Shown here in pieces: positions 1 to 6,518 of a stretch of DNA of 64,000 nt (position 1 is the first letter of the stretch; every line of letters starts with the position of its first letter). Position numbers and translations under genes: made by a program. Origin of the DNA: Deltaproteobacteria bacterium (GTDB lineage Bacteria; Desulfobacterota; DSM-4660; Desulfatiglandales; HGW-15); contig JAFGFM010000038.1 in NCBI GenBank assembly GCA_016931115.1, positions 1 through 64,000 on the forward strand, written 5' to 3'. The notes beneath the pieces were generated by a model. The model did not search any database. It had not been told where the DNA came from and was given only the letters and a program-made list of their open reading frames with translations.

Positions 1-32
1 AAAAGCCTGTTTCAAATGAAACAGGCTTTTTT
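1..32. terminator. Intrinsic terminator hairpin at the window edge
   Basis: A perfect 13-bp stem with a 4-nt loop begins at base 1 and ends in a run of T. The A-run on the left arm would also allow termination in the other direction. The gene it serves lies mostly outside the window, or it closes a transcript arriving from the left. Confidence 0.75.
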
Positions 33-65
33 CATTTAATCTTCAAAAAACAGTATCTAAAAGAT

Positions 66-248
66 ATGGCCTACTATATTTACATAATCCAGTCCGAACT
101 TGATGAGAGTTATTATGTCGGTTCTACGCAAAACCTTGAAGCAAGGTTAGAAAGGCATAATTAAGGCAGGTCACAATACACAAAAAGCAAATGCCCCTGG
201 AAAATTGTTTTTTTTGAAGAATACCCTCATAAAATCAAAAGGGTTTAA
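66..248 (+). pseudogene. Broken GIY-YIG nuclease-domain protein
   Basis: The reading frame starts MAYYIYIIQ and continues with a YYVGST segment, which matches the start of small GIY-YIG (UvrC/URI-type) domain proteins of about 80-100 residues. An in-frame TAA at 162-164 interrupts the conserved HN-x-GRSQYTKSK segment, where the family usually has a Gln or similar codon. The frame then continues as PWKIVFFEEYPHKIKRV and stops at 246-248, before the usual C-terminal helices. The gene therefore carries a nonsense codon and is also cut short at its 3' end. Family assignment is from memory of the motif pattern; loss of function is inferred. Confidence 0.7.
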
Positions 249-272
249 CGCTTCACAGTATTAAACCCTTTT
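237..272. terminator. Hairpin terminator between GIY-YIG remnant and ImmA gene
   Basis: A perfect 12-bp inverted repeat (AAAAGGGTTTAA and its complement) encloses a 12-nt loop. T-rich sequence flanks it on both strands. It lies just downstream of the minus-strand ImmA-like gene and overlaps the end of the GIY-YIG remnant, so it can serve both converging transcripts. Confidence 0.6.
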
Positions 273-315
273 GTATTATGTGTAAGGTATTAGTGTATTT
301 TTTTACCTCTTTGTA

Positions 316-924
316 TCAGTTTAAAAACAATTTTCTAACCATGCCATTCCCAACTAAAGAGGATAGTATTTTGTAATTATTATTTTCACGTCTAATGCGA
401 CCAGCAATAATAGACGGATGTATATCCGCTTTTGAAGCTAAGTCAAGGATATGTATAGGGTCACAAGTTCTACGTGCCGGGTGATCATTCCAAAGCAGGC
501 TTGATATCAATGATTCACTAGCTAAAGAATCTGCTTCATTCTCAATTTCATCTTTAGTATTTTTTAAATCAAGGTCATCGATAATGCATTGATCTTCTGA
601 ATCGTGTACATGCCCTAAAACTAAATGAGACAGTTCATGTGCTAGTGTAAACCAGAAATTATCTAGTCTATTGTATCTTAAACTCATTGCTATAATTGGT
701 TCACCTTTTCTATTTAACAAAGCAGCCCCATCTAAATATGTTTGTTTGAAATGAGGAACTATAACCATTTTTATTCCTTTATTTTTCAGAAATTCCCTTG
801 CTTGTAAAGGACCATCTGATAACACACTAAAATAGGCCACCTTTTCGATGAAGTCCTTGCCAAGTATTTCAGTTGTAAATTTCACTTCAGTGTCAATTAT
901 TTCAGATTGAGTCTTGGCTCTCAA
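316..924 (-). CDS. ImmA/IrrE family metallopeptidase, N-terminally truncated
   Basis: The protein carries the zinc-peptidase motif HELSH followed by LVLGH, with a later ENEAD glutamate-rich segment, as in ImmA/IrrE (DUF955) proteases. These cleave or inactivate repressors and antitoxins, and they are often fused to, or next to, an XRE-type helix-turn-helix domain. The only in-frame start is a TTG at 924. The open frame continues upstream to 993 as GARRNDKDDPYAIDAWILR, which resembles the linker that precedes the protease domain in full-length HTH-ImmA proteins, and then meets a stop. The DNA-binding N-terminus is therefore missing. The catalytic half is intact, but whether it is expressed is doubtful. 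A head-to-head small gene starts right at the breakpoint. Confidence 0.7.
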   Translation of the reverse strand: MRAKTQSEIIDTEVKFTTEILGKDFIEKVAYFSVLSDGPLQAREFLKNKGIKMVIVPHFKQTYLDGAALLNRKGEPIIAMSLRYNRLDNFWFTLAHELSHLVLGHVHDSEDQCIIDDLDLKNTKDEIENEADSLASESLISSLLWNDHPARRTCDPIHILDLASKADIHPSIIAGRIRRENNNYKILSSLVGNGMVRKLFLN

Positions 925-975
925 TATCCAAGCATCGATTGCATATGGATCGTCTTTATCATTACGGCGAGCACC

Positions 976-1173
976 TTGTCCATTGCTAAGGGTTTAGGTA
1001 TCCGAGATATTACTCGTCTTAAAAAATTGTATGGTCCTGGGAATTGGAAGAAAATGAAGGGAATTGCCCATATTTGTCTTTCATCGGGAAAAATCAAGTT
1101 AGCCGAGCTTCATTGGTATGAGGCTCATGGTATTGGTAAAAAGGAAATAAAACGTAAAAGGTATTTGGAGTAA
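976..1173 (+). CDS. Small conserved protein of unknown function, probably 5'-truncated
   Basis: The segment from GLGIRDITRLKKLYG to KEIKRKRYLE resembles a family of small basic proteins (roughly 60-80 residues) seen in many bacteria, with a conserved HWYEAHGIGKKE core. I know no established function. No ATG precedes the conserved region: the frame runs back into sequence antisense to the truncated ImmA gene, and the best available start is a TTG near 976. The two divergent genes thus appear to have lost their 5' ends in one deletion. It sits 4 nt upstream of the next small gene, so the three plus-strand genes here are probably one transcript. Confidence 0.5.
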   Translation: MSIAKGLGIRDITRLKKLYGPGNWKKMKGIAHICLSSGKIKLAELHWYEAHGIGKKEIKRKRYLE

Positions 1174-1177
1174 AAAA

Positions 1178-1414
1178 ATGCAAGAAATAAAACAAAATTT
1201 GTCGGAGTTTGTTGTGTGCATAAATAACTCGGATTATCCTGTATCTTTGGAACTTCATAAAATTTACAGGGTAATAGCTGATAAAGATGTTGAAGATGAA
1301 GGTGATATCCGTATCATTGATGAAAGTGGAGATGATTATATCTACTCTTCCTCTTATTTTGTGCCTATCCAGGTCCCTCAAACAGTTGAAGAGTCTTTAC
1401 TCAGAGCATCTTAA
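1178..1414 (+). CDS. Small conserved hypothetical protein
   Basis: This is an acidic 78-residue protein with a YPVSLELHKIYRV segment and an IDESGDDYIYSSSYFVPI segment. It looks like a small beta-barrel (SH3-like) fold of the type often found beside stress or toxin-antitoxin genes; that fold is a guess from strand pattern only. A GGAG at 1166-1169 overlaps the end of the preceding gene and gives a reasonable ribosome binding site. Five bases separate it from the next gene. Confidence 0.6.
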   Translation: MQEIKQNLSEFVVCINNSDYPVSLELHKIYRVIADKDVEDEGDIRIIDESGDDYIYSSSYFVPIQVPQTVEESLLRAS

Positions 1415-1419
1415 CTTAA

Positions 1420-1779
1420 ATGTGTGCTAAACAATTCACTGGTGCGGACGCAAAAAAAGCTGCGCCGCACATTTCGCAGTTAAAATTGCCTCCCAAATAT
1501 CAGGAATGGGTTGATGCAAGAAATCGTAACTATCTATCTCATGCCCATATCCAAATGGCTCGGGAAACAGGTTTGAATCCAAAGAAGCTTGGAAAATTGG
1601 TTAACCACAAACAGGAACCATGGAAAGTTCCGCTTCCAGAATACATTGAAGAGCTGTATTTTAAGCATTATAAAAAGAGATCACCGGAAAACGTTATATC
1701 AATTGAACAACTGGTAAAACTCAAAGCCCCCAAAAAAAACAGAGAAAAAGAAAACCAAGAGGCAAGAAAAAGCCAATGA
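1420..1779 (+). CDS. Conserved hypothetical protein, possibly nucleic-acid binding
   Basis: The 119-residue protein has a recognisable core with HAHIQMARETGLNPKKLG and the conserved KQEPWKVPLPEYIEELY segment, followed by a highly basic tail rich in Lys and Glu. I recall homologues of this core as uncharacterised proteins in diverse bacteria. The ARETGLNPKKLGKL stretch could form a helix-turn-helix-like unit, and the basic tail fits nucleic-acid contact, but no function is established. Its TGA stop overlaps an ATG at 1776 by the usual ATGA arrangement, suggesting translational coupling with the downstream gene. Confidence 0.6.
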   Translation: MCAKQFTGADAKKAAPHISQLKLPPKYQEWVDARNRNYLSHAHIQMARETGLNPKKLGKLVNHKQEPWKVPLPEYIEELYFKHYKKRSPENVISIEQLVKLKAPKKNREKENQEARKSQ

Positions 1780-1795
1780 GTAAAAAAATATTCTT

Positions 1796-2698
1796 ATGTT
1801 TTGTTTCTTTCTTGTTTATTCTTTTATTTCAGAGTCGAGTATAGAGGCATCAGAATTGATCGGTCAATCATGGGCTCCAAATTGTGAAAAATTAAAGAAG
1901 GATTTCCTATTTGATAAAAGTCTTAATGTCGTATTTTCTGAAAAGCCAAATCTTCAAAACAAACAACCTTTGTGGACAATTCGCTGGAATAATCTTGAAG
2001 TGCCCATCCCTATAGTTCCATATAAGGATATTTATATTTTACCGAATAATAATAATGAATATGAAATATGGTTACAGACTGCTGATGGTGTGAGAATATC
2101 GCTAATTACTGGTAAAGACACACTAATCGAAGATTTTTTGCGAAAGAAACATACAATGGGAGAATTAATTTCAAAATCAAAAGGTGTTTTATTTACAAAA
2201 GAGTTGTTTGGAGGGCCTGTAAAGATGTCTGCTATTATGAAACTGGCTTATAAAAGTACTCCTGACCTCTTAACCTGTATAGAAAAGAATCGTATCAATG
2301 AATCAGCCATTGCATCAGCGTTGATTTTGAAAGATACTGCGACAGATAATCTGGGGGCAGTCTATGAAGGCATAGGTGAATATGATGGGTGGATGACCAA
2401 AAGTAATAATGATAATGAAATTGAATTTTCCCTCTTTGTAATCTCTGATAATTCGGATCAATTGTTTAATATTAACTATAAAATGGCTGAAAATAGCAAA
2501 TTTGAATATCTGCCTTTCTATGTCGGTAGTAAAAAGAAGGATGAAAAAGAAACCACTGGGTGGCTGGTTGCATTAAATAAGGCAATTGAAACTCGATCAA
2601 ATGATGACTGGAAAAAATTTATTTCTATTGCAAAGGAAATTGGTATAAGTGAGAGAAGTATCGCAAAGACAAGCGAAAAATTAAAAATAGGCCCTTAA
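1796..2698 (+). CDS. Secreted hypothetical protein with a probable frameshift at its start
   Basis: The 300-residue frame begins MFCFFLVYSFIS and has no visible ribosome binding site and no basic residues before the hydrophobic stretch. An ATG at 1776, overlapping the upstream stop, begins MSKKIFLCFVSFLF in another frame and hits a stop at 1842. One extra A in the A7 run at 1782-1788 would join the two as MSKKNILMFCFFLVYSFIS, a normal signal peptide. I therefore suspect an indel or sequencing error in the A-run, or slippage. The mature part has no domain I recognise; it is hydrophilic with two Cys (WAPNCEKL and LLTCIEK). No function is offered. Confidence 0.5.
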   Translation: MFCFFLVYSFISESSIEASELIGQSWAPNCEKLKKDFLFDKSLNVVFSEKPNLQNKQPLWTIRWNNLEVPIPIVPYKDIYILPNNNNEYEIWLQTADGVRISLITGKDTLIEDFLRKKHTMGELISKSKGVLFTKELFGGPVKMSAIMKLAYKSTPDLLTCIEKNRINESAIASALILKDTATDNLGAVYEGIGEYDGWMTKSNNDNEIEFSLFVISDNSDQLFNINYKMAENSKFEYLPFYVGSKKKDEKETTGWLVALNKAIETRSNDDWKKFISIAKEIGISERSIAKTSEKLKIGP

Positions 2699-2766
2699 CC
2701 CACATCAACAGCAGGTTTGTGCAAACGACAGGGCCAGATGGTTACGCGGTGTATAAGGAGTGGTAT

Positions 2767-3507
2767 ATGGACTTGACCATAAAAAACACTTTCACTGCAA
2801 AATGGACGAAATACTTTAAGCGCAGTGAACTTCCAATCGCATGTTTCTATTCAGATGATCTTTGTAGCGCTGAATTTCCTGATGCGCCCAAACCTAACAA
2901 ACATGGCCTTACCTGTCTTTTCTGCCAGCTGGCCCCTGTCCGGATTGGCAAGGCCCGCGCCTTTAACCAGGATAACCTTGGCTGCTGGGGGTCAAAGGGT
3001 TTACTGGGCTTTATACCCGCTGGAGCTAACGAGCAGACAATCAATTTTATGGTTAATGTTGAGAGATATAAAAAGAGCCCTGCCCATGTGGAAGCCATGT
3101 TTAAGAACAGCCCCCCAGTAAAGGCAAAAAAGAAATACCTGATTTTCAAGCGCTGGGATTTATTAAACGATAATGATGATCCGCAGGTTGTGTTCTTCTT
3201 CTGTACCCCTGACGTCTTATCCGGGTTGCATGCTCTTGCAAATTACGACACAATGACACCCCATGGGGTCATAACGCCATTCTGTTCTGGTTGTGAAATG
3301 CTTATCGTTTTTCCCATGAAAGAGCTGGAATCCGAAGACCCAAAAGCGGTCATCGGCCTGCTTGACCCGAGTACCAGGGCATGCGTAAAACCAAATCTGC
3401 TGAGCTTTTCAATCCCATGGCCCAAATTTGTTTCTATGCACGCAAATATGGATGATTGCTTTTTAAACACCTATATCTGGGAAAACCTTCATAATCGTCT
3501 TGGATAG
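2767..3507 (+). CDS. DUF169 family protein
   Basis: The 246-residue protein has the layout of DUF169 (COG2043) proteins: LPIACFYSDD near the N-terminus, a cysteine-rich CLFCQLAPVRIGKARAF segment, then NLGCWGSKGLLGF, and later a CSGCEMLIVF motif. The family is uncharacterised; the conserved cysteines suggest metal or cofactor binding, which is inference. The start was set at the ATG at 2767 because AAGGAG lies six bases upstream; the frame extends further back without a better site. A second, Tat-exported DUF169 protein is encoded at 47960. This one has no signal peptide. Confidence 0.7.
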   Translation: MDLTIKNTFTAKWTKYFKRSELPIACFYSDDLCSAEFPDAPKPNKHGLTCLFCQLAPVRIGKARAFNQDNLGCWGSKGLLGFIPAGANEQTINFMVNVERYKKSPAHVEAMFKNSPPVKAKKKYLIFKRWDLLNDNDDPQVVFFFCTPDVLSGLHALANYDTMTPHGVITPFCSGCEMLIVFPMKELESEDPKAVIGLLDPSTRACVKPNLLSFSIPWPKFVSMHANMDDCFLNTYIWENLHNRLG

Positions 3508-3557
3508 AAGTGTGCTCTTCGGTGAAATAAGGTTAAAAAGTCAATGATATTAAATTG

Positions 3558-3592
3558 TTGACAGCGCATACATATAGCTGTATATTGTATGC
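3558..3592 (+). promoter_or_regulatory. Promoter and overlapping operator of the RHH/PIN module
   Basis: TTGACA at 3558-3563 and TATATT at 3581-3586 are separated by 17 bp, a near-consensus sigma-70 promoter. A 27-bp inverted repeat at 3566-3592 with GCATACA/TGTATGC arms covers the spacer and the -10 element. This is where the antitoxin of an autoregulated VapBC/FitAB-type operon is expected to bind. Confidence 0.75.
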
Positions 3593-3605
3593 AGGAGTGT
3601 GTGCT

Positions 3606-3851
3606 ATGCCATTATTACAGGTTCGGGAATGCCCCGAGGATATTTATAAGAAAATTGCCCTTGTTGCCAAAAAACAAAACCGTACAATAGCTCAACAAGT
3701 TGTTGTTTTATTGGAAAAAGGTTTAGGGCAAGAACAATCAAATATTGAACGACGGAAACAGCTCCTCGTAAAAATCGGAAGCCGGAAAATACTTGATGAT
3801 GCAAAATTGATTGATGAGATAAAACTCATTCGTGAGGACCGTGAAAGATGA
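3606..3851 (+). CDS. Ribbon-helix-helix antitoxin (FitA/VapB-like)
   Basis: This 81-residue protein has a short N-terminal strand (LLQVRECPEDIYKKI) followed by two helices (ALVAKKQNRTIAQQVVVLLEKGL), the ribbon-helix-helix pattern of FitA/VapB antitoxins. Such proteins bind the operator as dimers and mask the partner PIN toxin with their C-terminal tail (here LIDEIKLIREDRER). The ATG at 3606 is preceded by AGGAG at 3593-3597. Its stop overlaps the start of the PIN gene. An orphan relative with a similar tail is encoded at 59692. Confidence 0.8.
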   Translation: MPLLQVRECPEDIYKKIALVAKKQNRTIAQQVVVLLEKGLGQEQSNIERRKQLLVKIGSRKILDDAKLIDEIKLIREDRER

Positions 3852-4246
3852 TAACTGTACTCGATGTCAGTGGCGCAATCCAGGTCCTTCTCCAGAAAGA
3901 AAAAGGTTCTATGTTTGATGAGAAAATAAAAAACTCTTCATGGGTGATAGCCCCGGACTTATATGTTTCAGAGATATCAAATGTTCTATGGAAGTATTAT
4001 AAGGCAAAGGTAATAACGCATGAAAATTGTATTCATCTAGTTGAAGATGGATTAGATCTGGTCGATGACTTCATTGATGTGAAAGAATTATGGAAAGAAT
4101 CTCTTGGTGAAGGGATAAAAAACAATCATTCAATATATGATATGTACTATGCCATCTTAGCTCGAAGAAATGATGCGACTCTAATTACCAATGATGGCGC
4201 GCTTGCTGATATCTGCAAAGAATTAAAAATATCCATTTGTTATTAA
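3848..4246 (+). CDS. PIN-domain toxin (VapC family)
   Basis: The 132-residue protein carries PIN-domain landmarks: Asp6 in VLDVSGA, Glu42 in VSEISNVLW, an Asp in SIYDMYYAILA and an Asp in LITNDGALA. These acidic residues bind the metal ions of VapC-type RNases, which cut tRNA or rRNA. The start ATG overlaps the antitoxin stop (ATGA), as usual for coupled pairs. Length and motifs look complete, so the toxin is probably active and held in check by the adjacent antitoxin. RNA target is unknown. Confidence 0.82.
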   Translation: MITVLDVSGAIQVLLQKEKGSMFDEKIKNSSWVIAPDLYVSEISNVLWKYYKAKVITHENCIHLVEDGLDLVDDFIDVKELWKESLGEGIKNNHSIYDMYYAILARRNDATLITNDGALADICKELKISICY

Positions 4247-4555
4247 AGGCCCTCGCCATCTCTTTGTTCATGCTTGAAAAATAAATGAAAAAGCAGTATA
4301 TCAACGATGTTTTATATTTTTCCTCCGGAATGTATAGCATACTGGGATTGTTAAATTGATTGCAGCAAAACCATTTCACTGGGATGCCATTCATGGAATT
4401 TTTAAATGTTCAGTTTCAAATCATCCAACCCTTTATAGATAAAGAGAATACGAAGAGGAGTGGAACGGGCTGGGTGATTTTTTATGGTCAGGCTGGTATG
4501 AACCGGTCAAGAGGCTTGAGAGATAAAATAATATAAAAGCAAAAGGAGAAACAAT
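4247..4555. other. Intergenic stretch with a possible gene remnant
   Basis: No complete gene is seen in these 309 bases. One plus-strand frame ending near 4518 reads REYEEEWNGLGDF followed by LWSGWYEPVKRLER and a stop, which looks like the C-terminus of a real protein cut off by an upstream stop. I cannot name it. A ribosome binding site (AAGGAG) for the next gene lies at the right end. Confidence 0.3.
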
Positions 4556-5080
4556 ATGAGAAAATCAGGTATAGTTTTTTACTTTATGGCTGTTTGTTGT
4601 ATTTTTCAGGTTGCTGCCTTTGCAGATGGTTCCAGCAATAAGGCCATATCAGTGTTTAAGGAATATCGAAAATTAAACAGCGAGATGGGTGCTGCATTCA
4701 TGTCCGGCGATGCTGCTGCACAAAAGGAAAAGGGCGCACTGCTTGATGTTAAAAAGGAGGAATTTGACAGCATCCTTAAGACACTTGCAGGGGATTATTG
4801 CGCAGCCCCTAAAACCGATTTATTGAAAGAGTATATCAATACATTAATAAGCATAACAGATGAGTATCCCACATATGTATTTGCGGAAATTTTTGCCTGT
4901 GACCCTGAGAGCGTTACAAAGGAGATACTTGACCTTCCACCTGACGACCAGAAGAAGATTTGCGAAGACCTGACTTATGGCTTTAAAAATATTGCCTATA
5001 AAATAGAGACAAGGCCAGACCATAAACAACTGGTTGAGAAACTTGATAGCCTTAAAAAGACAGTTCGCGACGGTAAATAG
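4556..5080 (+). CDS. Secreted hypothetical protein
   Basis: The 174-residue protein starts with a clear signal peptide (MRKSGIVFYFMAVCCIF, cleavage probably after the AFA before DGSS). The mature part is mostly helical with many charged residues and two to three cysteines (GDYCAAP, FACDPES, KKICEDL). I recognise no domain. An AAGGAG ribosome binding site lies 8-9 bases upstream of the ATG. It is likely periplasmic. It is followed 72 bases later by an unrelated dehydrogenase gene. Confidence 0.65.
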   Translation: MRKSGIVFYFMAVCCIFQVAAFADGSSNKAISVFKEYRKLNSEMGAAFMSGDAAAQKEKGALLDVKKEEFDSILKTLAGDYCAAPKTDLLKEYINTLISITDEYPTYVFAEIFACDPESVTKEILDLPPDDQKKICEDLTYGFKNIAYKIETRPDHKQLVEKLDSLKKTVRDGK

Positions 5081-5152
5081 TGAATAATGTATTGGTGTTC
5101 TATTGATATACCTGTCTTATGGTGATGAATAAAACTATTTAAGGTGACTGAT

Positions 5153-6061
5153 ATGAAGGAGATCAGAGGGAAAACAGCGTTTATTACAGGTGGCGGGAGC
5201 GGGATAGGCCTTGGTATGGCAAAGGCCTTCACTCAGGCTGGCATGAAGGTGGTTATTGCCGATCTTCGCCAGGATCACCTTGATGAGGCGGTTAGATACC
5301 TTGATAAAAAGGGAGATGGGGTTCACCCGATCCTGCTTGACGTGACAGACAGGGATGGTTTTGAAAAGGCCGCTATTGAGGCAGAAAAGGTATTCGGGCC
5401 TGTGAGCGTATTATGCAATAATGCAGGTGTTAACATAATCAGGTCAATGGATCAGGCAAAGGATTCCGACTGGGACTGGCTTATGGCGGTCAACCTGGGA
5501 GGGGTGTTTAACGGGCTCATGACCTTTATCCCCAGATTAAAAAGACTGGGCTATGGGCATATTGTAAATACATCATCAATTGCCGGTATTGTTGCAGGAC
5601 CTGGGAACGGTATCTATTCAGCAACAAAATTTGCCATACGTGGATTGTCAGAATCCCTGCGTTATGATCTTGCCCCCTTTGGGATAGGGGTCTCGGTATT
5701 GTGTCCGGGGACAGTTGCAACAAATCTGCATGAAAGCGAGGAGAACAGGCTTAAAAGGTTCGAAGGCGGCATTGATGATGAAACCGGTAAGGCAAGGGCC
5801 TTTACAAGGCAGGTATTCAGAGAGGTGCTGCCTACAGGTATGAACCCCCTTGAAGTGGGCACCAAGGTTTTACGAGGAATAGAGCGAAATGCTTTTTATA
5901 TTTTGCCCCACCCTGAGTTTAAGGATGAATTCCAGGAATCATTTGATGAGATTATAAACGCACTTCCCAATGAACCCTTTGACCCTAAACGGGAGGTGTT
6001 TGAAAAACAGAGGCGGCAGTCACGCAGGGATGCGCGGTTAAGGGCCGATGAAGTGAAATAG
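5153..6061 (+). CDS. SDR family NAD(P)-dependent oxidoreductase
   Basis: This is a classical short-chain dehydrogenase/reductase. It has the cofactor motif TGGGSGIG near residue 11, the NNAG motif, a catalytic Ser in NTSSIAG and the YSATKFA catalytic Tyr-Lys pair. The ADL after the second strand may favour NAD over NADP, though this is weak evidence. At 302 residues it is longer than the usual 250, with a C-terminal extension ending in a basic QRRQSRRDARLR segment. The start at 5153 was chosen because AAGGTG lies six bases upstream; a GTG at 5144 is possible. The substrate cannot be predicted. Confidence 0.9.
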   Translation: MKEIRGKTAFITGGGSGIGLGMAKAFTQAGMKVVIADLRQDHLDEAVRYLDKKGDGVHPILLDVTDRDGFEKAAIEAEKVFGPVSVLCNNAGVNIIRSMDQAKDSDWDWLMAVNLGGVFNGLMTFIPRLKRLGYGHIVNTSSIAGIVAGPGNGIYSATKFAIRGLSESLRYDLAPFGIGVSVLCPGTVATNLHESEENRLKRFEGGIDDETGKARAFTRQVFREVLPTGMNPLEVGTKVLRGIERNAFYILPHPEFKDEFQESFDEIINALPNEPFDPKREVFEKQRRQSRRDARLRADEVK

Positions 6062-6080
6062 AAAAACAAAGGGACTGGCG

Positions 6081-6491
6081 CTATTGTGCCGATACCACAA
6101 GGTCAATAATAGTAATTGAACCGCCCCTGCCGACAGTGAACTCACCATTTACCGGGCTTATAACCTTCAATGCCTTCTTATCTTTATATACATGGATAAT
6201 TGCCCTGCTCTCAGGTTTTGCCCCTCCGGGCTGGTTTACCGGGTCATGAACAGGAATATCAATTATATATTTACCCGCACCATTAAGTCCGTCAGAGTCC
6301 AGGGCCTGCTGGGTAAAATCCTTACCATCCATTGCTGTAACCCTGAATACAAATCCCTTGCCTGTAGCGGCGTTAAGCAGTTCACCATCAACAGTAACAG
6401 ATCCGCCTACCCTTACAGGGAGTACAGGGCCTGCTGCGTATGCAAAACCGCAGCATAAGAGTAATATTGCAGTTATATATTTAATTTTCAT
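6081..6491 (-). CDS. Small secreted protein, partner of the subtilase locus
   Basis: This 136-residue protein has a signal peptide (MKIKYITAILLLCCGFAYA) and a mature part that reads as a small beta-sandwich: PVRVGGSVTVDGELL, then a YIIDIPVHDPVNQPGGA motif and an IIHVYKDKKAL strand. It is clearly paralogous to the protein at 45040 (shared GG-x-VTV-G-LL, YIIDIP and DQPGG-type motifs). It starts 27 bases after the subtilase stop, so the two are probably cotranscribed. It may be a fibronectin- or carboxypeptidase-regulatory-like domain, an inhibitor or a substrate; none of these is proven. Confidence 0.7.
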   Translation of the reverse strand: MKIKYITAILLLCCGFAYAAGPVLPVRVGGSVTVDGELLNAATGKGFVFRVTAMDGKDFTQQALDSDGLNGAGKYIIDIPVHDPVNQPGGAKPESRAIIHVYKDKKALKVISPVNGEFTVGRGGSITIIDLVVSAQ

Positions 6492-6518
6492 GCTCTTTTG
6501 TAAACCTCTTTCATATAC

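Noticed and set aside
2825..3470. Several long frames on both strands inside the DUF169 gene.
   Set aside because: They overlap a gene with clear family motifs, lack ribosome sites and have atypical residue content.
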